Source of the DNA: Aquabacterium sp.
GTDB taxonomy: Bacteria > Pseudomonadota > Gammaproteobacteria > Burkholderiales > Burkholderiaceae_C
Assembly: GCF_029946005.1 (NCBI RefSeq)
Contig: NZ_JAQSDR010000006.1
Location: forward strand, 310,001 to 374,000
DNA length: 64,000 nt
Direction of reading: 5' to 3'
Of this stretch, positions 1-9,652 are shown piece by piece. The stretch's first letter is position 1, and the number at the start of each line of letters is the position of its first letter. Under the pieces are notes generated by a model. The model did not search any database. It saw nothing but the letters and a program-made list of their open reading frames with translations, and was not told the origin of the DNA. The position numbers and the translations under genes were made by a program.

Positions 1-1
1 C

Positions 2-466
2 ACCATGGCCCCCTCCATCCAGTTCTCGGGCAAGACCGGCGGTGGCAACGCTTTCGGCATCGGTGGCACCCTGGGCATGATTGGCGCCCTGGCTGGCAGC
101 GTGAGCCGCAATGAAGCCTCGACCACCCTGCTGTTGCTGGACAACCGCTCTGGCGTGCAGATCTCAGCCTCGGAAGGCAGCGCCAAGAATTTTGACTTTG
201 GTGGCTTTGGCGCCCTGTTCGGCGGTGGCGGCCTGGGCGGCGGCGGTGGTTATTCGCAAACCCCGCAAGGCAAGATCGTGGTGGCGGCCTTTGCCGACTC
301 CTACAACCAGATGGTCAAGGCCTTGCGCAACCACAAGGCGCAAACCGTCAAGGGTGGCTTGGGCACGGGTGGCCGATTGGGCGTGCAAGGTGGCGATACC
401 GCCGCGTCCAAGGAACTCGACGCCAGACCCAAGCCCGTCGCCAAGCCCAAGAAAAAAGCCCAATGA
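2..466 (+). CDS. CsgG/HfaB-like lipoprotein, C-terminal part (5' end outside window)
   Basis: The reading frame is open from the window edge, so the true start lies upstream; the ATG at 5 is probably internal. The visible ~154 residues begin with a glycine-rich stretch and continue with a strand-rich part ending in a run about assigning variables to a self-associating domain (LLLLDNRSGVQISASEGSAK, then a Gly-rich loop and YSQTPQGKIVVAAFADSYNQ). This resembles the C-terminus of CsgG/HfaB-family outer-membrane proteins seen in Comamonadaceae. The tail is basic and Pro/Lys-rich. It overlaps the next gene by 4 bases (ATGA), so the two are probably co-translated. The family call rests on motif memory only; the signal peptide and lipobox cannot be checked because the N-terminus is missing. 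Confidence 0.5.
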   Translation, partial: TMAPSIQFSGKTGGGNAFGIGGTLGMIGALAGSVSRNEASTTLLLLDNRSGVQISASEGSAKNFDFGGFGALFGGGGLGGGGGYSQTPQGKIVVAAFADSYNQMVKALRNHKAQTVKGGLGTGGRLGVQGGDTAASKELDARPKPVAKPKKKAQ

Positions 467-939
467 ACTGCGCCATCCGCCTTGCCAGCCTGGCTGGCGT
501 CTTGTTGATCACCGGCCACGCCAGCGCGGCCGAGTTCAACCTGTACCTGAGCTGCGAAGGCAAATTGTCTGCGGGCCAGAAAAGCAAGGCCGCCACGCTG
601 GACCTGGCCATGCGTGACAACAACACCACGGCCTTGATTCAAAAGTCCAATGTGTTGCCTATGGGCGAGCGCCTTCGCTACAAGGCCTCGCAAGTGGCCT
701 ACACCCTGCTGTACAAGCTGCCCTTGCCGGGCACCGAGTACTACAACGACTGGGTGCACGGTCAATGGATCGTCTGGCAGCCCAACCTCAAAAAGCTGGC
801 CACCATCCGCTTGTCCATCGACCGCCAGAGCGGTGAGCTGGAAGGCGAATTGCTGGACCACAACGACACGTCCTTGGGCACACTCGCCATGGCCTGTGAA
901 CCTCAGTCCATGGACGAGGCCCCTGAACCGCGTTTCTGA
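463..939 (+). CDS. Hypothetical secreted protein
   Basis: 158 residues. The start ATG overlaps the upstream stop (ATGA at 463-466), so translation is probably coupled to the CsgG-like gene. Residues 1-23 look like a Sec signal peptide (hydrophobic LASLAGVLLITGHASA followed by AEF). The mature part is mixed alpha/beta with two cysteines (YLSCEG and AMACEP) that could form a disulfide in the periplasm. No known domain is recognised. The C-terminus (DEAPEPRF) runs into a 13-bp tandem duplication that also duplicates the sequence around the stop codon. Confidence 0.7.
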   Translation: MNCAIRLASLAGVLLITGHASAAEFNLYLSCEGKLSAGQKSKAATLDLAMRDNNTTALIQKSNVLPMGERLRYKASQVAYTLLYKLPLPGTEYYNDWVHGQWIVWQPNLKKLATIRLSIDRQSGELEGELLDHNDTSLGTLAMACEPQSMDEAPEPRF

Positions 940-976
940 TCCGCGTTTCTGATCAGCCGCTTGGTCTGATCAGCCG
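928..976. repeat. Short tandem and direct repeats at a convergent gene junction
   Basis: A 13-bp unit CCGCGTTTCTGAT occurs twice head to tail (928-940 and 941-953). It overlaps a second pair, CTGATCAGCCG at 949-959 and 966-976. The repeats span the stop codons of the secreted-protein gene (+) and ppnP (-). They look like a small slippage duplication. Confidence 0.75.
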
Positions 977-1287
977 AAGTGGCAGATGTAGTGGTAGGCC
1001 TCGCCTTCCACCTTGATCTCGAACGACGAATCGCCGGGCACGTTGTAGCTTTCGCCCGGGCCGTAGGTTTTCCACTCGGTCTCGCCCTTCAGCTTGATCG
1101 AGCATTGGCCGGCCACGGTTTCCATGATCTCGGGCGCGCCGGTGTTGAAGGTCAAGGCGGCGGGCAGGATCACGCCAACGCTCTTGCGCGTGCCATCGGC
1201 CAGCGTCACGGTGTGTGACACGCACTTGCCATCAAAGTAAACATTGGCCTGCGTGCTGACGGTGCCAGCCAGGGTGGTGGTGGTCAT
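970..1287 (-). CDS. ppnP: Pyrimidine/purine nucleoside phosphorylase PpnP
   Basis: 105 residues, the full length of the YaiE/PpnP (formerly UPF0345/DUF1255) family. The family phosphorolyses nucleosides to base plus (deoxy)ribose-1-phosphate in the cytosol. It is a single-domain cupin: residues such as [14 protein letters not shown] and [20 protein letters not shown] form the barrel, and the protein ends YHYICHFG. A purine-rich stretch (GGAGATTTCTTC) precedes the ATG. It lies downstream of argG on the same strand, separated by a strong hairpin, so it may be transcribed separately or by read-through. Confidence 0.9.
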   Translation of the reverse strand: MTTTTLAGTVSTQANVYFDGKCVSHTVTLADGTRKSVGVILPAALTFNTGAPEIMETVAGQCSIKLKGETEWKTYGPGESYNVPGDSSFEIKVEGEAYHYICHFG

Positions 1288-1316
1288 GAAGAAATCTCCG
1301 GATGAAATTCAGTGAA

Positions 1317-1342
1317 GGGTGACCACCACGCGGTGGTCACCC
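1317..1342 (-). terminator. Perfect 11-bp hairpin between argG and ppnP
   Basis: The arms GGGTGACCACC (1317-1327) and GGTGGTCACCC (1332-1342) are exactly complementary around a 4-base loop. It lies just after the argG stop and before the ppnP start. There is no convincing U-run on the minus strand, so it may be a terminator, an attenuating hairpin or an mRNA-stabilising structure. Confidence 0.55.
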
Positions 1343-1358
1343 GGGTCAATCACGCCAA

Positions 1359-2765
<1,407 letters not shown>

Positions 2766-2931
2766 GGTGATGATTGGCGATTGAGATAACCGCGCATTTT
2801 AGGCGCCCTGAGCGCCTGTGGCCTTCACCGATCTTTACGCAATTCACAAACAACCCTGTCCACCGGCCTTGAAGGCGACCCGTTGAAGGCTGTAAGGTCG
2901 GTTCAGTGCCGTCCGCAATGGAGAGCTCAAC

Positions 2932-3642
2932 ATGAACCACCGCCCCACCCTGAACACGCTGCTAGCCTTGGCCTGCGCATTGGCCACGGGCGCCGCGACC
3001 GCCGGGCCCCGCGTGGGCTCCGTGATGGGCGCACGCAGTTCGACCTCGTCCACCGTGCAGGCCAAGGTCATTTCGGCGACGCCGGTGGTGGCGCAGGTGG
3101 CCGTGCCCCGCCAGATCTGCCGTGATGAGTTGTACCAAGAGCCTGCGCGCTCATCTGGCGCGGGGGCTTTGCTGGGCGCCATTGCCGGAGGTGTGGTGGG
3201 CAATGCGCTGGGCAAGGGAGGTGGCAACGCGCTGGCCACGGGCGTCGGAGTGATCGGCGGCGCGGTGCTGGGCAACCACATCGAAAGCGACGGCCGCCAA
3301 GACATGACACGCTCGGTGCGCCGTTGCGAGCAGCAGGCCTCCTACGAAAACCAGGTGGTGGCCTACGACGTGGTCTACGAATACGCTGGCCAGCGCTACA
3401 GCACCCAGATGGATGAAGAGCCCGGCCGAACCATCCCGTTGCAAGTGACGGTGAACCCGGTGGGCTACCCCGGCCCCGTGGCGATGGCGCCGCAGCCCGA
3501 GCCCTACTACGAGCCCGGCGTGGGGTCGGCCACCTACTACCAGCCCAATCCGGGCGTGGTGATCTATGGCGGTGCGCCCGCCCGTGGCTGGCATGGGGAG
3601 CGCCGTTGGCATGACCGTGGCGGGCACCACCGCTGGGATTGA
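2932..3642 (+). CDS. Glycine-zipper 2TM domain envelope protein
   Basis: 236 residues. Residues 1-24 form a signal peptide (LLALACALATGAATAG). The centre (~73-110) holds small-residue repeats GALLGAIAGGVVGNALGKGG and AVLGNH, typical of the glycine-zipper 2TM (Rick_17kDa-like) family of outer-membrane or periplasmic proteins. It is followed by RRCEQQASYENQVVAYDVVYEYAGQRY, a conserved beta segment of this family, then a Pro/Tyr-rich and a His/Arg/Trp-rich tail. It is probably exported and envelope-associated. The precise role is unknown. Confidence 0.8.
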   Translation: MNHRPTLNTLLALACALATGAATAGPRVGSVMGARSSTSSTVQAKVISATPVVAQVAVPRQICRDELYQEPARSSGAGALLGAIAGGVVGNALGKGGGNALATGVGVIGGAVLGNHIESDGRQDMTRSVRRCEQQASYENQVVAYDVVYEYAGQRYSTQMDEEPGRTIPLQVTVNPVGYPGPVAMAPQPEPYYEPGVGSATYYQPNPGVVIYGGAPARGWHGERRWHDRGGHHRWD

Positions 3643-3667
3643 GCCGCCACGCGGTTCGCCCCGGGCC

Positions 3668-6600
3668 TTAGCCTTCGCCGTACACGATCTGGGCCTGGCC
3701 CAGCGGCATCAGCTCCTTGAATCGCGCCAGGGCCTGATCACTGGGGTACACGCGGGCTGATTCGCCCAGGTCCAACTCGCCCCGGGCCGTCAACTCGGCC
3801 GCCTGGCGCTCCACCACCACACGGATCGGCAGGCCTTGGATGGTCTCTGGCTGATCGGGCTGGGCCGAGGGCACACGCCGCGCCGGGAACTCGCGCAACA
3901 CATCGGCCACCGGCAAATGCTGACTCTTGGCGGTCACCCGCACGAAGCGCGCAAAGCGGCAACGCGCCGCCGCCAGGCTCCACACCTGCTGCACGTTCAG
4001 GCGCAGGCCACCCGAGAAACGATCGGTCTGCACCTTGCCCTGGATGATCACCAGTTCATCGTCCTTGAGCAACTCCTTGTTGGCGTCCAGCGTGTCCTGG
4101 TTGGCCACGGCCTCGATGCTTTCGCTCTTGTCGTCCAGCTTGAACAAGCCGACGCGGCCCCGCGTGCCATTGATGACGCGCAAGTCGCTGATGATGCCGG
4201 TCACCACCTGCACCTCGCGGCTGTCCTGCAGGTCGGCGATGCGCTGCTTGGCGAAGCGGCGCACCTCAGCCTCCGCCTCGTCAAACAGGTGGCCCGACAG
4301 GTAGAAACCGATGGCGGTTTTTTCCAGCGTGAGTTGTTCCTTCAAACCCCAGGGCTCGCTGAGCACCAGGTCGGGCTCGTTGGTGGACGCCGCGTGTGAA
4401 TCGCCAAAGTCGAACAGGCCGCCTTGATCGGCATTGGCCAGTTGCGTGTCGGCGTAGTCAAAAGCCAGGGCCACACTGGCGAACAGGCCCGCGCGGTGCG
4501 GCTCCAGCGCGTCGAACGCACCGGCCTTGATCAGGGCTTCGACCACGCGTTTGTTGACGCGAGAGCGGTCCACCCGCGCGCAAAAATCGAAGAAGCTGGT
4601 GAAGGGGCCGCCCTCGTTGCGGCAGGCCACGATGGCCTCGATGGCGCCTTGCCCCGTGCCCTTGATGGCCCCCAGCGCATAGCAAATCGTCTTGTGGTCG
4701 ATCGGCTCGAACTTCCAGGCGCCCGCGTTGACATTGGGCGGCGTGAAGGTGATGTTGAAGTTCTGCGTGGCGTCGTCGTGGAAGATCTTGAGCTTGTCCG
4801 TGTCGTCACTCGACACGCTCATATTGCCCGCGAAGAATTCGGCCGTGTAGTGCACCTTCAGCCAGGCCGTGTGGTACGCCAGCAAGGCATACGCCGCGGC
4901 GTGCGACTTGTTGAAGCCGTAGCCCGCGAACTTCTCCATCAGGTCGAAGATTTCATCGGCCTTGGCGGGCTTGATGTCGTTCTTGGCCGCACCTTCCGCG
5001 AAGATCGTGCGGTGCTCGGCCATCTCCTCGACCTTCTTCTTGCCCATGGCCCGGCGCAGCATGTCGGCGCCGCCCAGCGAGTAGCCGCCCACCTTCTGGG
5101 CCACCTGCATCACCTGCTCCTGGTACACCATGATCCCGTAGGTTTCCTTGAGCACCTCGGCCATCAAGGGGTGGGCGTACTCCACCTCTTCGCGGCCGTG
5201 CTTGCGCGCGCAGAACGAAGGAATCAGGTCCATGGGGCCGGGGCGGTACAAGGCCACCAGGGCAATGATGTCCTCGAAGACGCTGGGCTTGGCATCCCGC
5301 AACATGCCCTGCATGCCGCGTGATTCAAGCTGGAACACGGCCACCGTCTTGCCTTCAGAAAGCAGCCGGTAAGTGGCCGCGTCCTTCAGCGGGATCTTGG
5401 CGAAGTCGAAGTCCTTCTGGTCCGGGTGCCGCGCGATGATGAAGTCTTTGGCGGTCTCCAAAATGGTCAGCGTGGCCAGGCCCAGGAAGTCGAACTTGAC
5501 CAGGCCGATGGCTTCGACGTCGTCCTTGTCGTACTGGCTGACGGCGCTGTCGCTGCCCGGCTGCATGTACAGCGGGCAGAAGTCGGTGATCTTGCCCGGC
5601 GCGATCAACACACCCCCGGCGTGCATGCCGATGTTGCGCACCATGCCTTCCACGCGCATGGCCAGGGTCAGCAACTCGGCCACCTCTTCTTCGGCGGCCT
5701 CGCGCTGCTCCAGCTCGGGCGCTTCCTTGCGGGCGTAGATGACGCCGGGGTCGGGGTTGGCGGGCACCCTGGCCAGCGTCACGCTCTTGCCGGGTGGCGC
5801 GGGGATCAGCTTGGCAATGCTGTCGACGTGGCCATAGCCCATGCCGAGCACGCGGCCCACGTCGCGCAGTGCGGCCTTGGCGGCCATGGTGCCGAAGGTG
5901 GCAATTTGCGAAACCGCTTCGCGGCCGTATTTGTCCTTGACGTAGTCAATGACGCGGTCGCGGTTGCCTTGGCAAAAGTCGATGTCGAAGTCGGGCATCG
6001 AGACCCGTTCGGGGTTCAGGAAACGCTCGAACAGCAGGTTGTACTGCAGCGGGTCCAGGTCGGTGATCTTCAGCGCGTAGGCCACCAGCGAACCAGCGCC
6101 GGAACCCCGGCCCGGGCCGACGGGGCAGCCGTTGTTCTTGGCCCAGTTGATGAAGTCGGCCACGATCAGGAAGTAGCCCGGGAAGCCCATCTTCAGGATC
6201 GTGTTGATCTCGAACTCAAGCCGCGCCACGTACTCGGGCCGCCTGCCCTCGCGCACCGCTTCATCGGGGAAGAGGTGCCTCAGGCGCTCTTCCAGGCCTT
6301 CGAAGGACAGCACGCGGAAGTAGTCCGACATGGGCATGGGCTTGCCCTGGTCCGGCCCGTCTTCCAGGATGGGCGTGGGGAAGTCGGGCAGTTGCGGCTT
6401 GCCCAGCACCAAGGTCAGCCCACAGCGGCGGGCGATGGCCGAGGTGTTGGCCACGGCCGAGGGGATGTCGGCGAACAGGGCCTCCATCTGCGCTTGCGTT
6501 TTGAAGTACTGCTCGCGCGTGAACTTCTTGACCCGGCGCGGGTTGCCAAGGGTTTCGCCCTCGGCGATGCACACGCGCGCTTCATGCGCCTCGAAATCAT

Positions 6601-7213
6601 CGGGCGTCAAAAACTGCACGGGGTGGGTGGCCACCACGGGCAGGCCCAGGCGCGAGGCCAAAGGCACGGCGACCCGGATGTAGGTCTCGTTGGCGCCATG
6701 GCCCGAGCGCTGCAGCTCGATGTAGAAGCGCCCTTCGAAAATGCCGCCCAGGCGCTGTGCCAAAGCTTCCGCACGCGCCAGATCGCCTTGCGTGAGGGCT
6801 TGACCAATGACACCCATCTCGGCGCCAGACAGGGCGATCAACCCCGCTGACTTGGCCTGCAGATTGGCCCAGCTCACGGTGGCGTGCGTGCGCTGGCCGG
6901 GGGCCGTCCAGGCGTCACCCAACAGCTCGCTCAAATGCAGGTAACCCTGGCTGTTCTGGATGAGCAGCAATAAACGCGAGGCGGGGCGCTGGGGCTCGTC
7001 GGCCTCCAGCCAGACGTCGGCGCCGATGATGGGTTGCAAGCCTTTTTTCCGCGCTGCGGAATAAAACTTGACCGCACCGAACAGGTTGCTCAGGTCGGTG
7101 ATGGCCAGGGCGGGCTGGCGGTCGTCTTTGGCGGCAGCGACCAGGTCGTCGATGCGCAAGGTGCCATCGACGACAGAAAACTCGGTGTGGGTGCGCAGGT
7201 GAATGAAGGGCAT
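3668..7213 (-). CDS. dnaE: DNA polymerase III subunit alpha
   Basis: 1181 residues, close to the 1160 of E. coli DnaE. This is the replicative polymerase subunit of the holoenzyme. The N-terminal PHP domain begins FIHLRTHTEFSVVDG. The C-family polymerase core contains GPGRGSGAGSLVAYAL and the catalytic Asp pair in MPDFDIDFCQGNRDRVIDYV. Downstream come the finger/tau-binding regions and an OB-fold (VVTGIISDLRVINGTRGRVG...). The C-terminus is intact. The start follows a short 3'-ward gap from the AraC regulator, with no sign of an operon partner. Confidence 0.97.
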   Translation of the reverse strand: MPFIHLRTHTEFSVVDGTLRIDDLVAAAKDDRQPALAITDLSNLFGAVKFYSAARKKGLQPIIGADVWLEADEPQRPASRLLLLIQNSQGYLHLSELLGDAWTAPGQRTHATVSWANLQAKSAGLIALSGAEMGVIGQALTQGDLARAEALAQRLGGIFEGRFYIELQRSGHGANETYIRVAVPLASRLGLPVVATHPVQFLTPDDFEAHEARVCIAEGETLGNPRRVKKFTREQYFKTQAQMEALFADIPSAVANTSAIARRCGLTLVLGKPQLPDFPTPILEDGPDQGKPMPMSDYFRVLSFEGLEERLRHLFPDEAVREGRRPEYVARLEFEINTILKMGFPGYFLIVADFINWAKNNGCPVGPGRGSGAGSLVAYALKITDLDPLQYNLLFERFLNPERVSMPDFDIDFCQGNRDRVIDYVKDKYGREAVSQIATFGTMAAKAALRDVGRVLGMGYGHVDSIAKLIPAPPGKSVTLARVPANPDPGVIYARKEAPELEQREAAEEEVAELLTLAMRVEGMVRNIGMHAGGVLIAPGKITDFCPLYMQPGSDSAVSQYDKDDVEAIGLVKFDFLGLATLTILETAKDFIIARHPDQKDFDFAKIPLKDAATYRLLSEGKTVAVFQLESRGMQGMLRDAKPSVFEDIIALVALYRPGPMDLIPSFCARKHGREEVEYAHPLMAEVLKETYGIMVYQEQVMQVAQKVGGYSLGGADMLRRAMGKKKVEEMAEHRTIFAEGAAKNDIKPAKADEIFDLMEKFAGYGFNKSHAAAYALLAYHTAWLKVHYTAEFFAGNMSVSSDDTDKLKIFHDDATQNFNITFTPPNVNAGAWKFEPIDHKTICYALGAIKGTGQGAIEAIVACRNEGGPFTSFFDFCARVDRSRVNKRVVEALIKAGAFDALEPHRAGLFASVALAFDYADTQLANADQGGLFDFGDSHAASTNEPDLVLSEPWGLKEQLTLEKTAIGFYLSGHLFDEAEAEVRRFAKQRIADLQDSREVQVVTGIISDLRVINGTRGRVGLFKLDDKSESIEAVANQDTLDANKELLKDDELVIIQGKVQTDRFSGGLRLNVQQVWSLAAARCRFARFVRVTAKSQHLPVADVLREFPARRVPSAQPDQPETIQGLPIRVVVERQAAELTARGELDLGESARVYPSDQALARFKELMPLGQAQIVYGEG

Positions 7214-7251
7214 GGGCGGGATTGTAGAGAGCGCCCGGGGTTGGCTGTCCG

Positions 7252-8286
7252 TTAACCCATGCTGTTCACATCGTCCCGGGCATCGCGGAAGGCCTTGGGC
7301 GTCATGCCCAGCCAGCGCCGGAAGGTGCGGCTGAAGTTGGAGGTGTCTTGGTAGCCCAGGCTGTCGGCGATGGCCTCGATGCTCAGCGTGGTGTGCACCA
7401 ACTGCCAGCAGGCCAGCTCTTCACGCACGGAGTCCAGCAGGCGCTGGTAGCTCATGCCTTCGTCCCCGAGGTGGCGGATCAGGGTGCGCGGGGAGACGTG
7501 CTCCAGCTTGGCCATGTCGACCAGCGAGGGATACTGGCCCGCGCCATCCAGCAGGCGTTGCTGCACGCGCGAAGCCACCGTGCCCAAACGCTGCTGGGCG
7601 AGTTGGCGTTCGCAGTCGCGCAAGGCGAGGCGGTAGGCCTCGGGGTCTGACGCCAGGCCCGGGCAATGCAGCAACTGCATCGGCAAGTCGATGCGCAACT
7701 GGTCTGACCCGAACTCGCTGCGCGGAAAGAAACGGCGGTAGTGCTCGACCCCGGCAGCCTCGGCGAAGGGCCAGTGCACGGTGACATGGGCGCGCACGTC
7801 CTGACCGGTGATGGTCTCCAGCACCCGCGTCACCCCGGCGGTGAAATGGCCCATGAGGTACTCGCGCACCTCGGGGGCGGACAGCAACTCAACCATCGTC
7901 AGCGTCAGCCCGCTCGCGATGCTCACGTCGAAGCGCGCCACACGCTGGCGCACCTCAAAAAACCGTTGCATCAGTTCCAGCACCTGCGCCACATCGCTGG
8001 CGGCCATGCCCGCATAGCCCAGCGCACCGTGGGCCGACACCTGCGTGCTTTGGCCCACCAACAAGCCCAGCCAAGGCCCTCCGACCAGGGCCTGCGCCCG
8101 AACGATCAAACGGCGGGTGTGTTCGAAGCTCATGAACAGATTGCCGCCGTGCAAGGTGGCCCAGTCCAGCCGGGTGCCATGCAGGATCTCGGCCTCGCTG
8201 AAGCCCTGGCGGCGCAGTTCGGCGCAAATCAAGCGGGCGTAGACCGGGTGCAATGCCGGCTTCAGCCAATCCACAGGCGTGTGCAT
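7252..8286 (-). CDS. AraC-family transcriptional regulator, probably controlling alkB
   Basis: 344 residues from the ATG at 8286, which is preceded by AAGGA at a good distance; an ATG two codons upstream at 8292 is also possible. Longer in-frame extensions to 8451 would run over the alkB leader and are not supported. The N-terminal part (about 15-200) matches the arabinose-binding-like domain of OruR/ArgR-type AraC regulators. The C-terminal ~100 residues carry two HTH motifs (MAKLEHVSPRTLIRHLGDEG and IEAIADSLGYQDTSNFSRTF followed by RRWLGMTPKAFR). It is divergent from alkB across a 124-bp gap. AraC-type regulators often control alkane hydroxylase genes, so an activator role is inferred. Confidence 0.88.
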   Translation of the reverse strand: MHTPVDWLKPALHPVYARLICAELRRQGFSEAEILHGTRLDWATLHGGNLFMSFEHTRRLIVRAQALVGGPWLGLLVGQSTQVSAHGALGYAGMAASDVAQVLELMQRFFEVRQRVARFDVSIASGLTLTMVELLSAPEVREYLMGHFTAGVTRVLETITGQDVRAHVTVHWPFAEAAGVEHYRRFFPRSEFGSDQLRIDLPMQLLHCPGLASDPEAYRLALRDCERQLAQQRLGTVASRVQQRLLDGAGQYPSLVDMAKLEHVSPRTLIRHLGDEGMSYQRLLDSVREELACWQLVHTTLSIEAIADSLGYQDTSNFSRTFRRWLGMTPKAFRDARDDVNSMG

Positions 8287-8410
8287 TGCCATTCCTTCGC
8301 TCGACCGCAGTGTCACCAAATGACGAAATTCTGCCAGCACAGGCGGTGTCGCGTCTGTAGAGGAAAACGCACAGTCGCACCACGGACCACCGCATCTGAG
8401 GAGACACCCC

Positions 8411-9619
8411 ATGCCCGCCGCCCTGCCAATGGCACCCACCGACCCGACCACCTACCGTGACCGCAAAAAAGCCCTCTGGCTGCTGTCCGTGCTCTTTCCG
8501 CTCACGGCCATGATTGGCCCTGCCGCCTACCTGCTGGGCCACAGCCACCCGCTGTGGTTCTTCGCCGGCCCGATCATGGTGTACCTCGGCGTTCCGCTGC
8601 TGGATGCCATCTTCTACGAAGACAAGAGCAACCCACCGGAGGCCGCCGTGCCCCGGCTGGAAGCCGACCGCTATTACCGCTGGATCACCTACGCGGTGGT
8701 GCCGGTGCTGTGGGGCACCACCCTGTTCAACGTGGTCTTCCTGGCCACCCATGAGCTGCCCTGGTACGCCTGGCTGGCCACCGCCCTGTTCACAGGTTCG
8801 ATGCAGGGCGCGAGCCTGACCCTCAGCCACGAACTGGGCCACAAGAAGGACTGGTTGGGCCGCAAGGTCGCTTTGTTCAACTCGGCACTGTGCGCTTATG
8901 GGCACTTCTCGATCGAGCACAACCGGGGCCACCACCGCCATGTGTCGACCCCGGAAGACCCCGCCTCGTCCAAGATGGGCGAAAGCATCTACCGCTTCGT
9001 GTTCCGCGAAATGCCCGGCGCCTACTTTCGCGCCTGGGACCTGGAAGCAGAGCGCCTGGAGCGCAAGGGGCAATCTGTCTGGAGCCTGGACAACGAGATC
9101 ATTCAGGCGGGCTTGCTGACCATCGGCCTGTATGGTGGGCTGATCGCCGTGTTCGGCCCGAAGATGGTGCCCATCCTGGCCATCGTGGCGTTCTGGGGCG
9201 CTTTCCAGCTGACCTCGGCCAACTACATCGAGCACTACGGCTTGCTGCGTCAGAAACTGCCCAATGGCCGCTACGAACCTTGCCAGCCGCATCACTCGTG
9301 GAACAGCAACCACTTGGTGTCCAACCTCGTGGTCTTCCAGTTGCAGCGCCATTCGGACCACCACGCCAACCCCACGCGCAGCTACCAGTCGCTGCGCGAC
9401 TTCCCGGACCTGCCCACCCTGCCCTCCGGCTACTTCGGCATGTTCCTGGTGGCCTATGTGCCGCCGCTCTGGTATGCCGTCATGGACCCCTTGCTCCTCA
9501 AGGCCACAGGCGGTGAAGTGAGCCGCATCAATTTCCTGCCCGCCAAGCGGGCCAGGCTGATGCGCCGCCATGGGCTGAGCGAGGGTGGCGCAGAAGGCGA
9601 TCGGCTCGCGGCCGCTTGA
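8411..9619 (+). CDS. alkB: Alkane 1-monooxygenase (integral-membrane di-iron hydroxylase)
   Basis: 402 residues, start ATG preceded by GAGGAG. It oxidises medium-chain n-alkanes to 1-alkanols at the inner membrane using O2 and electrons from rubredoxin. The His-box signature is complete: HELGH (140-144), EHNRGHH (169-175), NYIEHYG (271-277) and LQRHSDHH (311-318). Hydrophobic segments at about 22-70, 92-130 and 230-270 form the six-helix bundle. No rubredoxin or rubredoxin reductase gene is adjacent, so electron donors must be encoded elsewhere. Together with the Baeyer-Villiger operon nearby it suggests hydrocarbon or ketone catabolism. Confidence 0.95.
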   Translation: MPAALPMAPTDPTTYRDRKKALWLLSVLFPLTAMIGPAAYLLGHSHPLWFFAGPIMVYLGVPLLDAIFYEDKSNPPEAAVPRLEADRYYRWITYAVVPVLWGTTLFNVVFLATHELPWYAWLATALFTGSMQGASLTLSHELGHKKDWLGRKVALFNSALCAYGHFSIEHNRGHHRHVSTPEDPASSKMGESIYRFVFREMPGAYFRAWDLEAERLERKGQSVWSLDNEIIQAGLLTIGLYGGLIAVFGPKMVPILAIVAFWGAFQLTSANYIEHYGLLRQKLPNGRYEPCQPHHSWNSNHLVSNLVVFQLQRHSDHHANPTRSYQSLRDFPDLPTLPSGYFGMFLVAYVPPLWYAVMDPLLLKATGGEVSRINFLPAKRARLMRRHGLSEGGAEGDRLAAA

Positions 9620-9646
9620 GTGTGCTGCGGCCGACCTTTCTACAAT
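9616..9646 (+). promoter_or_regulatory. Possible promoter giving a leaderless trhO mRNA
   Basis: TACAAT at 9641-9646 matches a -10 box and ends 6 bases before the trhO ATG at 9653. A weaker TTGAGT at 9616-9621 lies 19 bp upstream of it. Transcription would begin at or within a base or two of the start codon. No Shine-Dalgarno sequence lies in between. Confidence 0.45.
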
Positions 9647-9652
9647 GGGTCC

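Noticed and set aside
5426-6850. 474-codon + strand open frame opposite dnaE
   Set aside because: It mirrors dnaE codons; no domain, no ribosome-binding site, and dnaE is complete on the minus strand.
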